DNA of 26,036 bases from a virus. Both the position numbers and the translations under genes were made by a program. The notes under the pieces are model-generated. The model was given only the letters and a program-made list of their open reading frames with translations, did no database searches and had not been told where the DNA came from. The stretch spans positions 1-26,036 of the IMG/VR virus record IMGVR_UViG_3300020202_000203; one strand, written 5' to 3'. Every line of letters begins with the position of its first letter. Position 1 is the stretch's first letter. Below, piece by piece: positions 14,753 to 21,906 of this stretch.

Positions 14753-14827
14753 GGTGCGTCCCGTAGCGTAAAGCTGTCCTGTTGATTGGCTTCTTACGAA
14801 GTCCGAGTTCTACCAACCTCGCGCACC
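14753..14827 (+). ncRNA. Possible four-way RNA junction in the leader of the protease/scaffold gene
   Basis: The gap after the zinc-ribbon gene is lower in GC than its surroundings and can fold into nested stems: GGTGCG (14753-14758) with CGCACC (14822-14827) as the closing stem, TAGC/GCTG (14764-14767/14773-14776), GGCTTC/GAAGTC (14788-14793/14798-14803), and CGAG/CTCG (14804-14807/14818-14821). The outline is cloverleaf-like, but the T arm does not match a tRNA. It could be a leader structure or chance folding. Confidence 0.3.
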
Positions 14828-14844
14828 ACCTGGGATAAAGAGGC

Positions 14845-14871
14845 CCCGCGCACAAGCCGTAAGTGCGCGGG
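14845..14871 (+). promoter_or_regulatory. Hairpin covering the ribosome-binding site of the protease/scaffold gene
   Basis: CCCGCGCAC (14845-14853) and GTGCGCGGG (14863-14871) form a perfect nine-base-pair stem with a nine-base loop. The 3' arm includes the first three bases of the GGGAG (14869-14873) that serves the GTG at 14884. Folding would restrict ribosome access, so it is a candidate translational control element. It lacks a U tract and is unlikely to be a terminator. Confidence 0.5.
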
Positions 14872-14883
14872 AGCTTCTTGCCC

Positions 14884-16452
14884 GTGGCCCTCTCCCCGCA
14901 CGATCTCCAGCTACTGGGCCGCACCACAGCGGCCACCGGCACCGGGACGCAGATCCTCTCTGCGCCCGGTGCCTACGACACGCTGCTGTCCACCTTCCGC
15001 ACCCAGCACGTGTCCGGGGTGGAAGTGCTGGCGGCGGGGACGTGGAACGGCGAGGTCTACACGGTCGAGGACCTCCACCAGCTGGCCGACACCTACAACA
15101 GCGGCAACCTCGGTATCGTCTCCCCGGTCAAGCTCGGCCACGACGAGGATCAGAAGCTCTTGCAAGAGCAGGGGTGGCCGGCAGCCGGCTACATCACCCG
15201 GTTGTGGGTCAACGGCGACAAGCTGCTGGCCGACTTCCGCAACGTGCCGCACCTGATCGCCGAGCTGATCAAGGTCAAGGGGTACCGCACGGTCTCCTCC
15301 GAGATCTACTTCAACGTGCTCAACCCGGCCACCGGGCGGCGGGTGCCGCGCCTGTTCAAAGCGGTGGCGCTGCTGGGCGGCGACATTCCCGCCGTCAACA
15401 GCTTGCGCGAGATCGCCGCGCTCTACACCCGCGCCGACGATGCCCCCACCACCGGGGAGAGCGTCGCGGCGGTGTGGCTGGCGGGCGGCGCGGGCCTTGG
15501 TGCCGCCACCACCCCCGCTGACTTTGCCACCTACACGGCGCACACCGCCGCCTATTACACGGCGGGCCAGCCGGGCACGCCTCCCGCTGCGGCTGGCACT
15601 CACCCGCCGGGTAAATCGGGCGATCCCGTCCCCTCCCCCTCCTCAGCGACGGGATCGCCCGATGCCGCACTTTCCGACGACTCCGATGCGGACAGCGCCG
15701 AGCTGACCACCGAGGAGCTGTCGTTCCTGGATCAGATGCGGTCACTGGTCGAAGCGATGGAAACCGCCGTGCGGGGACGCCCCGGCGTGCGGCGACTGCG
15801 CACCTTCCTGTCCGCATCGATGGAGCAACTGGCGGCGATCAAGCCGCCGCCCAAGCCCACGCCCACGTCCACGTCGCAGGAGAAAGGACACCCCGCCATG
15901 AACGAGCAGATGCTCGCGTTGCTCGGTTTGACCAAGGACGCGACCGAAGCCCAGATCACCGCCGCGGTGCAGGCACTGGCCGAGAAGGCCAAGACCGGCA
16001 CCACGATCACGCCTGCCGCTGGCGCCGGCGACGGCAGCCACATCGCCGCACTCACCGCGCTGATCGAGAAGCAGAACCAGACGGTGGCTGCGCTCACGTC
16101 CCAGGTGCAGAGCCTGGCCGGGACCGTCCAGAGCACGCAGGAAGAGGCGAAGCTGTCCCGCGCCGAGGCCGCCGTCGCCCAGGCCGTCAAGGACGGCAAG
16201 GTCGTTCCGGCCACGCTCGAGTGGGCCAAGAAGTATGCGCTCGAGAACCCGGACGGGTTCAAGGCCTACGTCGAGAGCGTGCCCGCCTTCCCGCTCGGCC
16301 AGGAGAAGGGCAAGGACGGTGAGGCAGACGCCGGCGCGGGCGGCGCACCGGCCGTGACCGCGATGGAGAAGTCGATCGCGGCGCAGCTGGGGCTGTCCGA
16401 GGACAAGCTGGCGGCGAGCAAAGCCCGCAACGCCACGGTCCACACCGCCTAA
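14884..16452 (+). CDS. Head maturation protease with C-terminal scaffold, Mu gpI-like (522 aa)
   Basis: The N-terminal half is a Mu gpI-type prohead protease: L-G-H-D-E-D (84-89), W-P-A-A-G-Y-I-T-R-L (98-107), Y-R-T-V-S-S-E-I-Y-F-N (134-144) and L-G-G-D-I-P-A-V-N (164-172). H86 and S138 or S139 are plausible catalytic residues. A Pro/Ser-rich acidic linker (about 235-290) joins it to a helical scaffold domain that also has its own internal start at 15898. The protease cleaves scaffold and often capsid protein during head maturation. GTG 14884 is preferred to GTG 14863, because GGGAG (14869-14873) lies ten bases before it and 14863 falls inside a hairpin arm. Confidence 0.82.
   Translation: MALSPHDLQLLGRTTAATGTGTQILSAPGAYDTLLSTFRTQHVSGVEVLAAGTWNGEVYTVEDLHQLADTYNSGNLGIVSPVKLGHDEDQKLLQEQGWPAAGYITRLWVNGDKLLADFRNVPHLIAELIKVKGYRTVSSEIYFNVLNPATGRRVPRLFKAVALLGGDIPAVNSLREIAALYTRADDAPTTGESVAAVWLAGGAGLGAATTPADFATYTAHTAAYYTAGQPGTPPAAAGTHPPGKSGDPVPSPSSATGSPDAALSDDSDADSAELTTEELSFLDQMRSLVEAMETAVRGRPGVRRLRTFLSASMEQLAAIKPPPKPTPTSTSQEKGHPAMNEQMLALLGLTKDATEAQITAAVQALAEKAKTGTTITPAAGAGDGSHIAALTALIEKQNQTVAALTSQVQSLAGTVQSTQEEAKLSRAEAAVAQAVKDGKVVPATLEWAKKYALENPDGFKAYVESVPAFPLGQEKGKDGEADAGAGGAPAVTAMEKSIAAQLGLSEDKLAASKARNATVHTA
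15898..16452 (+). CDS. Nested scaffold protein from internal start (184 aa)
   Basis: An in-frame ATG at residue 339 of the protease gene is preceded by AGGAG (15878-15882), AAAGGA (15883-15888) and CACCCCGC, the same start region used by the major capsid gene. This is strong evidence for separate translation of the C-terminal part as a scaffold, as for Mu gpZ inside gpI. The product is helical, with an A-A-L-T-A-L-I-E-K-Q coiled-coil section (about 50-85), an acidic Gly-rich stretch near 145-155, and a short C-terminal helix likely to bind capsid protein. It should be made in excess over the protease and be cleaved or lost during maturation. Confidence 0.75.
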   Translation: MNEQMLALLGLTKDATEAQITAAVQALAEKAKTGTTITPAAGAGDGSHIAALTALIEKQNQTVAALTSQVQSLAGTVQSTQEEAKLSRAEAAVAQAVKDGKVVPATLEWAKKYALENPDGFKAYVESVPAFPLGQEKGKDGEADAGAGGAPAVTAMEKSIAAQLGLSEDKLAASKARNATVHTA

Positions 16453-16496
16453 CCGCCACCGACCGCATCAGCATCGCGGCTGCACCCCGCCGCCCC

Positions 16497-16510
16497 CGCC
16501 ACCGGTGGCG
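16497..16510. promoter_or_regulatory. 14-base palindrome before the decoration-protein candidate
   Basis: CGCCACCGGTGGCG is a perfect palindrome in the gap before the gene at 16534. It may be an operator, or an RNA hairpin with a CCGG loop just upstream of the AAAGGA site. Nothing else shows its role. Confidence 0.35.
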
Positions 16511-16533
16511 CGCGTGAGAAAGGAACCCCCGCA

Positions 16534-16944
16534 ATGGCTGCTTTGACCGCCGATCGCAATCGGCAGCGGCGCGGCACCGTCAAGACGGCGTATATCCCGG
16601 TTGCCGCCACCACCAAGATCTACAAGGGCGCGCTCGTCCAGCTCGACGCCTCCGGCTATGCCTCGAACGCGGTCGCGGGCAACACCCGCAAGATCGTCGG
16701 CGTGGCCGCCGAGCAGGTGGATAACACCGGCGCAGCGGGCGCCAAGTCGATTCTGGTCGAGTTCGATGCCGAGTTCCTGTTCACCGCCTCGTCCATCGCC
16801 CAGGCCAACCTGGGTGGGGCGATGCTGGTGGTGGACAACGACACGGTTGATGAGACCTCGGCCGGCTCCGCCACCGTGGGCGCGCTCATGCAGTTCGTCT
16901 CGGCCACCCAGGGCTGGGTGTACGTCCCCGGCATGACCATCTAA
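16534..16944 (+). CDS. Probable capsid decoration (head-stabilising) protein (136 aa)
   Basis: The start follows GAAAGGAACCCCCGCA, close to the start region of the major capsid gene, which suggests strong expression. The protein is small, beta-rich and low in charge clusters, with repeated Thr/Val/Gly segments such as T-K-I-Y-K-G-A-L-V-Q-L (about 27-37) and no Cys. Small beta proteins directly before or after the major capsid gene are commonly decoration proteins that bind the outer capsid surface and stabilise it. The K-G-A-L-V wording resembles decoration proteins of the DUF2190 kind. A head fibre or other minor capsid protein is the alternative. Confidence 0.65.
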   Translation: MAALTADRNRQRRGTVKTAYIPVAATTKIYKGALVQLDASGYASNAVAGNTRKIVGVAAEQVDNTGAAGAKSILVEFDAEFLFTASSIAQANLGGAMLVVDNDTVDETSAGSATVGALMQFVSATQGWVYVPGMTI

Positions 16945-16954
16945 GCCATCGAAG

Positions 16955-17077
16955 CGCCCGGAGTGGGCGAAAGCGCGGGGCCGGTGCCCGAACACCGCCC
17001 CGCCGCCCGTCCGCTGGTGGGAGACCCCGCGCTGGCCCGAACCGGCGCGGTCAGCCCCCCTCCCATCAGCGGATGGG
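16955..17077 (+). promoter_or_regulatory. Hairpin cluster ahead of the major capsid gene
   Basis: The 163-base gap holds no credible gene but contains three stems. CGCCC/GGGCG (16955-16959/16965-16969) has a five-base loop. GCGGGG plus CGGTG (16975-16980, 16982-16986) pairs with CACCG plus CCCCGC (16993-17003), eleven pairs with one bulged C. CCCATC/GATGGG (17062-17067/17072-17077) has a four-base loop. No U tract follows, so partial termination, RNA processing or mRNA stabilisation are all possible. The last stem ends 14 bases before the AAAGGA site of the capsid gene. Confidence 0.5.
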
Positions 17078-17107
17078 CTCAGGCGAACACAGAAAGGACA
17101 CCCCGCA

Positions 17108-18031
17108 ATGGCTGTCGTGACCTCCGACTTCCTGGCCGCCGTTGTTACTACCTACCGGGCGCTGTGGGAAGACGAGTTCTTGGCCGGTCGTGCCCAGCAG
17201 ATCCGCGGCAAGATCGCCACGGAAGTGCCCAGCACGACCCTGATTGAGACCTACAACTGGCTGGGCAACGTGCCCAAGATGCGGGAGTGGGTCTCGGACC
17301 GCCAGCTCTCCGGTCTGCTCTCCCACAACTACAGCATCACCAACAAGCACTACGAGGCCTCGATTGAGGTCGAGCGCGACACCTACGAGGACGACAAGCT
17401 CAACCTCGTGTCGCCGCGTATCCGCCAGCTAGGCGCAGAAGCCGCCCGCTTCGAGGACGAGCTGACGATCAACGCGATCATCAACGGCACGTCTTCACTG
17501 TGCTATGACGGCCAGTTCTTCTTTGACACCGACCACGCCGAGGGCAACTCCGGCACCCAGAGCAACCTGCTCACCGGCACCGGCACCACCCTGGCGCAGA
17601 TCCGCACCGATTGGGAATCGGCACGGGCGGCGATGCAGAACTTCAAGGACGACGAAGGCCGTCCGATGAGCATCATGCCCACGCACATCCTGGCGCCGCC
17701 GGCGCTGGAAGGTCCGTTCCGGCAGCTGCTCAACTCCGAGTTCTTCAACGCCGGGGCGGTGGCCGCGCCCGTCTCGAACGTGTGGAAGGGCACGGCGGAC
17801 CTGATCATCACGCCGTACCTGACCGACGCCGCCGACTGGTACGTGCTGGCGCTCAACCACCCGGTGAAGCCGCTCATGTTCCAGATGCGCAAGCATCCGG
17901 AGTTTGTGGCGCTCGACAGCCCCACCAGCGAGCAGAACTTCCTGCGCAAGCGCTTCATGTACGGCGTCGATGCGCGGTACAACGTCGGCTATTCGTTCTG
18001 GCAGCTGGCGATCAAGGTCAACAACGCATAA
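17108..18031 (+). CDS. Major capsid protein, Mu gpT-like (307 aa)
   Basis: This HK97-fold capsid subunit follows the Mu gpT pattern: Y-N-W-L-G-N-V-P-K-M-R-E-W (about 49-61), followed by a strand ending in I-E-V-E-R-D-T-Y-E-D-D, and the G-Q-F-F-F-D-T-D-H (about 135-143) typical of this family. The C-terminal Y-G-V-D-A-R-Y-N-V-G-Y-S-F-W-Q segment (about 288-302) is also as expected. Length is normal and no long delta domain is present, agreeing with a separate scaffold. The start region AGAAAGGACACCCCGCA is repeated at the scaffold start and resembles the cupin one. Hairpin clusters lie on both sides. Confidence 0.92.
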   Translation: MAVVTSDFLAAVVTTYRALWEDEFLAGRAQQIRGKIATEVPSTTLIETYNWLGNVPKMREWVSDRQLSGLLSHNYSITNKHYEASIEVERDTYEDDKLNLVSPRIRQLGAEAARFEDELTINAIINGTSSLCYDGQFFFDTDHAEGNSGTQSNLLTGTGTTLAQIRTDWESARAAMQNFKDDEGRPMSIMPTHILAPPALEGPFRQLLNSEFFNAGAVAAPVSNVWKGTADLIITPYLTDAADWYVLALNHPVKPLMFQMRKHPEFVALDSPTSEQNFLRKRFMYGVDARYNVGYSFWQLAIKVNNA

Positions 18032-18034
18032 CCA

Positions 18035-18057
18035 CTGCACCCCCTGCGGGGTGGCAG
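18035..18057 (+). terminator. First hairpin after the major capsid gene
   Basis: CTGC (18035-18038) and ACCCC (18039-18043) pair with GGGGT (18048-18052) and GCAG (18054-18057), nine pairs with one bulged G and a CTGC loop. It begins four bases after the capsid stop. There is no U tract. It works as a terminator only if U-independent; it may instead protect the 3' end of the capsid message. Confidence 0.45.
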
Positions 18058-18066
18058 GACGACAGG

Positions 18067-18112
18067 CGGGCGAGTCGCGCGGGGACGCCTCCGATCTCGC
18101 GCGGCTCGCCCG
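18067..18112 (+). terminator. Strong 15-bp hairpin after the major capsid gene
   Basis: CGGGCGAGTCGCGCG (18067-18081) pairs with CGCGCGGCTCGCCCG (18098-18112): 14 Watson-Crick pairs and one G-T (G-U) pair, with a 16-base loop. It is followed by TTCCATCT, a weak T-rich tail. It is the strongest stem found in the window. A terminator or attenuator that separates abundant capsid mRNA from the connector and tail genes is the simplest reading. Confidence 0.6.
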
Positions 18113-18116
18113 TTCC

Positions 18117-18137
18117 ATCTGCACAACGGAGGCAGAT
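18117..18137 (+). promoter_or_regulatory. SD-in-loop element 4 (variant core)
   Basis: ATCTGC (18117-18122) pairs with GCAGAT (18132-18137), leaving ACAACGGAG in the loop. GGAGG at 18128-18132 is the ribosome-binding site for GTG 18140. The core differs from ATCGGAGG (AACGGAGG), but geometry and location match. Confidence 0.45.
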
Positions 18138-18139
18138 CC

Positions 18140-18742
18140 GTGGCCGAGCTCAAGCGCAAGTTCTCCTACCTGTACGTGTGGGTACGCCCCCAGCATCCGA
18201 CCGGCACCTACCGCCGCAGCGGGTACATCTTCCAGGCCAAGTCGTCGCTGGCGTTCCCGGAGGAGTTGCTTACCGACGCCATGCAGGATGACCCGTGGCT
18301 GGTGATCTCGCCGATGCCGCTGCGGGACGGCAAGCTCGACGTGATCCACTACCTGCCCGGCTACGGGCCGAACGGCCCCGATCCGGAGGCGCACGGCACC
18401 GATGGCCTGCCCGCGTCCGTGGCGGAAGCCGTGGCCGGGTCCACCGCCGCCGTGCCTGCTCAGAAGCCCGCCTACCCGCCGCCCGCCGACGAGAAGCTGG
18501 GCGACAAGCCGAGCAAGGCCACCAACGGCAGTGCGGCGGCACGGGAGAAGGCGGCTGCGAAGAAGGCCGCCGCCAAGAGCGACGGCAAGCGGGCGAGCCG
18601 GTCGGCGGCGTCCACCGCCAATCGTGGCCGGGCACTCTCCCGTGCGGTCGCCGAGGCCGACGCCACGGCGGAGACGGCCACCGCCGAACCCGCTGAGACC
18701 GAAGGCGGCGACGAGCAGTTCACCGACTCGGCGGTCGAGTAG
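18140..18742 (+). CDS. Hypothetical head-region protein with Ala/Lys-rich tail (200 aa)
   Basis: GTG with GGAGG seven bases upstream. Residues 1-85 are globular and beta-rich with many aromatics (S-Y-L-Y-V-W-V, and W-L-V-I-S). From about 95 on the sequence is low complexity: a Pro stretch, an Ala/Lys helix (about 130-150), a Ser/Arg section and an acidic end. Such tails suit interaction with DNA or a partner. The position straight after the major capsid gene is where small head-completion genes lie, but no family is recognised. Confidence 0.65.
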   Translation: MAELKRKFSYLYVWVRPQHPTGTYRRSGYIFQAKSSLAFPEELLTDAMQDDPWLVISPMPLRDGKLDVIHYLPGYGPNGPDPEAHGTDGLPASVAEAVAGSTAAVPAQKPAYPPPADEKLGDKPSKATNGSAAAREKAAAKKAAAKSDGKRASRSAASTANRGRALSRAVAEADATAETATAEPAETEGGDEQFTDSAVE

Positions 18743-18778
18743 GCCGGAAGGCCGGAGTCGGGCAGCAGGAGGCGGGCG

Positions 18779-19246
18779 GTGACGTACTGCGATATCGAGC
18801 ACGTCCAGGCCAAGCGGGCCACCCGTGACGAGCTCACGGATGACACCGTGCCCACGTCCCAGCAGGTGAGTCTCTTCATCGAGGAGATCGCCGGCGAGAT
18901 CGACACGGTGTTGCTCACGCGCGGCGTGCAGGTGCCCGTCACCGCCCCCGCCGCCTTCCTGCTGTTTCTGCAGAACACGAACGCGCTGGGCGCGGCGGCC
19001 CAGGCGGAAATGGCCGCGTTCACCGAGTTCGAGGGGCAGCAGGCGTCCACCTACGGGGCGCGGTTGGAAGCGATGTACCAGAAGCGGCTGGCGCGGCTGG
19101 CGGACGGCTCGGCGATCCCGTCCGGGGCGGCAGGCGGGGCGGCGTCGCGGGTGCGGGCCAGGAGCTACGGCACCGAGTACCCGGAGGATGACCGCGACGA
19201 CGCGCCGGACACGGCCAGTTTCTTCTCCCGGGGGCGGCAGTTTTGA
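18779..19246 (+). CDS. Probable head-tail connector (155 aa)
   Basis: GTG start with AGGAGG at 18767-18772. The protein starts M-T-Y-C-D-I-E-H-V, and its helical core has a S-Q-Q-V-S-L-F-I-E-E-I-A-G-E-I-D segment (about 29-44) like phage connectors of the gp6/gp15 type that form rings under the portal. It is followed by a minor-tail or head-completion gene at a TTGA overlap, the usual order of portal-capsid-connector-completion. The C terminus is acidic and disordered. Family identity is inferred from pattern and place. Confidence 0.65.
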   Translation: MTYCDIEHVQAKRATRDELTDDTVPTSQQVSLFIEEIAGEIDTVLLTRGVQVPVTAPAAFLLFLQNTNALGAAAQAEMAAFTEFEGQQASTYGARLEAMYQKRLARLADGSAIPSGAAGGAASRVRARSYGTEYPEDDRDDAPDTASFFSRGRQF

Positions 19247-19728
19247 GAATCACGTTTTCGATGAAGCGGATTCGCGATCAGCTGACCCCGGAGATGCGGC
19301 GGCTGGAACGGCGGTTGGTCAGCTTCACCCCCTTGTGGCCGCTGGTGCACAGCGAGTGGGAAGCGATGCAGTACGCCCATTTCGACAGCATGGGCCGGGG
19401 GGCGTGGCTCCCGCAATCCGACGCCACGGCGGAGCGGCGGCCAGGTGGGAAGCTACTCAACGTCACCGGGAAGCTGCGCGCCTCCACCGCCAAGGGGCGG
19501 GGGCACGTGCGCATCGCCACGCCGCAAAGCCTGACGGTCGGTACCCGCCTGCCCTATGCCCGCTTTCACCAGCACGGGACCGGGCGGATGCCCGCCCGCC
19601 AGGTGATCGCGCCGTCGCCGCAGTTTCTGCACCGGGTGGCGGGGATGATGCTGTACTACGTCGCCGGTGGCATGACCAGCCGCAACCCGAACACGGGCCG
19701 GTTCCGCACCAACGTCTGGGGCACGTAA
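19243..19728 (+). CDS. Virion morphogenesis protein, Mu gpG-like (161 aa)
   Basis: TTG start overlapping the previous stop (TTGA), with an ATG at 19261 as an alternative. The core has the pattern of the phage virion-morphogenesis / tail-completion family: L-L-N-V-T-G-K-L-R-A-S (about 70-80), Y-A-R-F-H-Q-H-G-T-G (105-114), then M-P-A-R-Q-V-I (116-122), where family members have a H-Q-x-G ... P-A-R-x-F motif. These proteins act at head or tail completion. Length fits. The C terminus is basic with an Asn/Arg-rich end. Confidence 0.8.
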   Translation: MRITFSMKRIRDQLTPEMRRLERRLVSFTPLWPLVHSEWEAMQYAHFDSMGRGAWLPQSDATAERRPGGKLLNVTGKLRASTAKGRGHVRIATPQSLTVGTRLPYARFHQHGTGRMPARQVIAPSPQFLHRVAGMMLYYVAGGMTSRNPNTGRFRTNVWGT

Positions 19729-19750
19729 GACCGAGGCCAAGAGGGACGCG

Positions 19751-20257
19751 ATGACCTGGGAATTCAGCGAGGGTGCGGTGCGGGCGGTGGCCGCCTATCT
19801 GGCGGCGGTCCTGCCCGCGCGCCTGGACCTGATCGATACGCAGTACGCCGGTGATGCGGTGCCGATCACGCTGGACGACTTCACCATCGAAGAGGGCGAG
19901 CTCGTGGAAGTGCAGGCGCACAAGTACCCGCTGATCGAGCTGACGGTGGCGCGGACCGTGGCGAACGCGGCGGACGGCACCTATCTCAAGGCCACCCAGG
20001 ACGTGCTGATCCGCGGCAGCATCTCCGACGCCAAGCCGGTGTATCTGCGGCGGCGGGTGTACCGGTCGGCCCGCGCGATTGTCGAGTGCTTCTCGCAGGG
20101 ACGCGCCGGCCAGCACGCGCTGATCGGCGGGGCCAGCTGGTCGGCCAGTTACGGCACGCCGCTGGTCGATTACTCCGAGGCGTTCCGCCAGCGGGGCGTG
20201 CCCCAGCCCATCGCCGCCTTCACCGTGCGGATCACGATGACCCGCACGGAGCTGTAG
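19751..20257 (+). CDS. Probable tail terminator / minor tail protein (168 aa)
   Basis: The ATG follows GAGGG at 19741-19745. The order connector, gpG-like protein, this gene, tail tube is where long-tailed phages carry the tail terminator that caps the tube. The sequence is a compact alpha/beta domain: N-terminal helix with A-A-Y-L-A-A-V-L-P-A-R-L, then strands such as L-I-E-L-T-V-A-R-T-V and, at the C terminus, F-T-V-R-I-T-M-T-R-T, as in terminator folds. No specific motif can be named, so the call rests on place, size and pattern. Confidence 0.6.
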   Translation: MTWEFSEGAVRAVAAYLAAVLPARLDLIDTQYAGDAVPITLDDFTIEEGELVEVQAHKYPLIELTVARTVANAADGTYLKATQDVLIRGSISDAKPVYLRRRVYRSARAIVECFSQGRAGQHALIGGASWSASYGTPLVDYSEAFRQRGVPQPIAAFTVRITMTRTEL

Positions 20258-20296
20258 TCGTTCGGACGAACCGAGTCGAGCCAAAGGAGACGGACC

Positions 20297-20746
20297 ATGC
20301 CCACCCCGAAGTTTCCGATCACCGCCCTGCGGTTTCTGGGCGGCGGCATGATCCCGGACGTGCCCGCCCGCTCCCTGTCGCGGGAGGACGTGGCCGCGAT
20401 CATCACCCGCTACCCCTACCTGTACGAATCGCCGCTGTATGAGCCGTGCACCGACAAGGAGTTCGAGCAGTACGCGGCCGAGGAAGCGGCGGCAGCGGCG
20501 GCGGTGTACGAGCAGGAAGCGGCCGAGCTTGAGGAGCGGGCCGCGTCGATGCGGACCGTGCTGATTGGCGATGACGATCCCGCCGCCGCCACGCTGCTGA
20601 TCAAGCGCGCTCAGGAGGCGCTCAAGGCCCGATTGGGGCGTGGGGGGTCCATCGATACCCCCGACACCACCGAGGCCCCTTCTCGGCCCGCTGAGCGCGT
20701 CTCAGCGGCATCCGACGCATCGGACGCGGACGCACCGGCATCGTAA
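20297..20746 (+). CDS. Hypothetical tail-region protein (149 aa)
   Basis: ATG with AAAGGAG eight bases upstream. Residues 1-60 are globular (K-F-P-I-T-A-L-R-F-L, then Y-P-Y-L-Y-E-S). Residues about 60-85 are an Ala/Glu helix with coiled-coil character, and the last 35 are Ser/Asp/Ala-rich and disordered. No family is recognised. It sits between the terminator candidate and the tail tube. Confidence 0.6.
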   Translation: MPTPKFPITALRFLGGGMIPDVPARSLSREDVAAIITRYPYLYESPLYEPCTDKEFEQYAAEEAAAAAAVYEQEAAELEERAASMRTVLIGDDDPAAATLLIKRAQEALKARLGRGGSIDTPDTTEAPSRPAERVSAASDASDADAPAS

Positions 20747-20780
20747 AACCGGCACCCGCCCGGACCGCACCCGGCGCACC

Positions 20781-20794
20781 CGCATCGGAGGGCG
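20781..20794 (+). promoter_or_regulatory. SD-in-loop element 5 (ATCGGAGG repeat)
   Basis: CGC (20781-20783) and GCG (20792-20794) flank ATCGGAGG. It is 37 bases ahead of the tail-tube gene, which has its own AAAGGAG closer by, so this copy is not the immediate ribosome-binding site. Confidence 0.4.
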
Positions 20795-20831
20795 AGAGCG
20801 CGCGAGGGAGTCGTAAAGGAGTCACCCCGCT

Positions 20832-21839
20832 ATGGCTGTCACCCAGAAGCTCCTGCGCCGGTTGCAGATCGGGCAGGAAACCACCAAGGGCACCGAGGTC
20901 AACGCCACCAAGGTGTTGATCGTCAACGATATCGCCTTCGACCTGGCGCCCACGATCTACCACCCCAGCCAGGACCTGGGCATCCTCGCCGACCGCGACA
21001 TGGGCGTGGAGACCGCCCGCCATGTCAACTGGTCGGCCAACGGCGATCTGTCGTTCGAGGAGGCCATCTACTGGTTCAACATGGCCCTCAAGAAGGTCAC
21101 GTTGCCGACCGGGGCGATGGCCGATAAGACCTGGACCTTTACCCCTGCCGCCGCCGGCTCCGACGACTTCATGACCTACACCATGGAGACGCGGCACAGT
21201 GACGGCACCAACAACATCGACCGCACCATGACCTATGGCATGTGCACGTCGTTGGAGTTGTCGGCGTCGCTCGATCAGCAGGTGACGCTCAAGGCGGAGG
21301 GCTTCGTCAAGAACGAGGCGAGCACGGCGATCACGGCCGCGCTCACCATCCCCACCACCTTCACCATTCTCGCGTCCCAGGACTTCAAGCTCTACTCGGA
21401 CCCCAACTGGGCCGGGCTGGGCACCACCCAGATCACCGGCCAGGTGTACGGGTTCACCTGGAAGCTGATGACGGGCTTGGCCCCCGCGTTCTATCTCGAT
21501 GGGGCCAAGACTATGACCCGCCACCGCCGCGTGCGGCGTGCGGTCGAGCTCACCCTGCAGCTCGACCAGGAAGCCTCAAGCGGCCTGGCCGAAACGATGC
21601 GGTCGCGCCTGACCTCGCGCGCCTCGTCGTTCATCCAGCTGGAGGCCTTGGGCGCGGTGTTGGGCGCGGGCAACTACAAGATCGAGCTGGACGGGCATTA
21701 CGCCGTCGATTCGGTGGGGCCGCCCACCGACCACGAAGGCGAGGATGCCGTGACCGTGCGGCTCCGGTCCAAGTACGACCCCACCGGCGCGCAGGACGTG
21801 CGCGCCGTGGTGGTCAACGCCTCGGCCACCCTGGTCTAA
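20832..21839 (+). CDS. Major tail tube protein (335 aa)
   Basis: AAAGGAG and CACCCCGCT precede the ATG, marking a strongly translated virion gene. The protein begins like many tube proteins (L-R-R-L-Q-I-G-Q-E-T-T-K-G-T-E-V-N-A-T) and is rich in beta strand with alternating Thr/Val and few Cys. A duplicated feel (about 1-165 and 170-330) suggests two tube folds, as in several siphovirus tube proteins. A strong hairpin follows its stop, and the frameshifted chaperone and tape measure come next, the canonical order for long tails. A sheath protein was considered but size and order favour the tube. Confidence 0.82.
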   Translation: MAVTQKLLRRLQIGQETTKGTEVNATKVLIVNDIAFDLAPTIYHPSQDLGILADRDMGVETARHVNWSANGDLSFEEAIYWFNMALKKVTLPTGAMADKTWTFTPAAAGSDDFMTYTMETRHSDGTNNIDRTMTYGMCTSLELSASLDQQVTLKAEGFVKNEASTAITAALTIPTTFTILASQDFKLYSDPNWAGLGTTQITGQVYGFTWKLMTGLAPAFYLDGAKTMTRHRRVRRAVELTLQLDQEASSGLAETMRSRLTSRASSFIQLEALGAVLGAGNYKIELDGHYAVDSVGPPTDHEGEDAVTVRLRSKYDPTGAQDVRAVVVNASATLV

Positions 21840-21857
21840 CGATCAGGATCTGCGCCA

Positions 21858-21892
21858 CCCGTGGCGGCGTGTGATGGCCGCGCCGCCACGGG
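21858..21892 (+). terminator. Perfect 12-bp hairpin after the tail-tube gene
   Basis: CCCGTGGCGGCG (21858-21869) pairs perfectly with CGCCGCCACGGG (21881-21892) around an eleven-base loop. It begins 19 bases after the tube stop. No U tract follows. Together with the hairpins after the capsid gene it suggests attenuation or 3'-end protection of the most abundant messages. Confidence 0.55.
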
Positions 21893-21906
21893 AACCCCCC
21901 ACCCAT

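Noticed and set aside
14753-14828. Possible tRNA ending near a CCA-like sequence
   Set aside because: An acceptor-like stem and hairpins exist, but the T arm cannot form with the right loop, U8 is missing and the central arm has a four-base loop, so it is not a tRNA.
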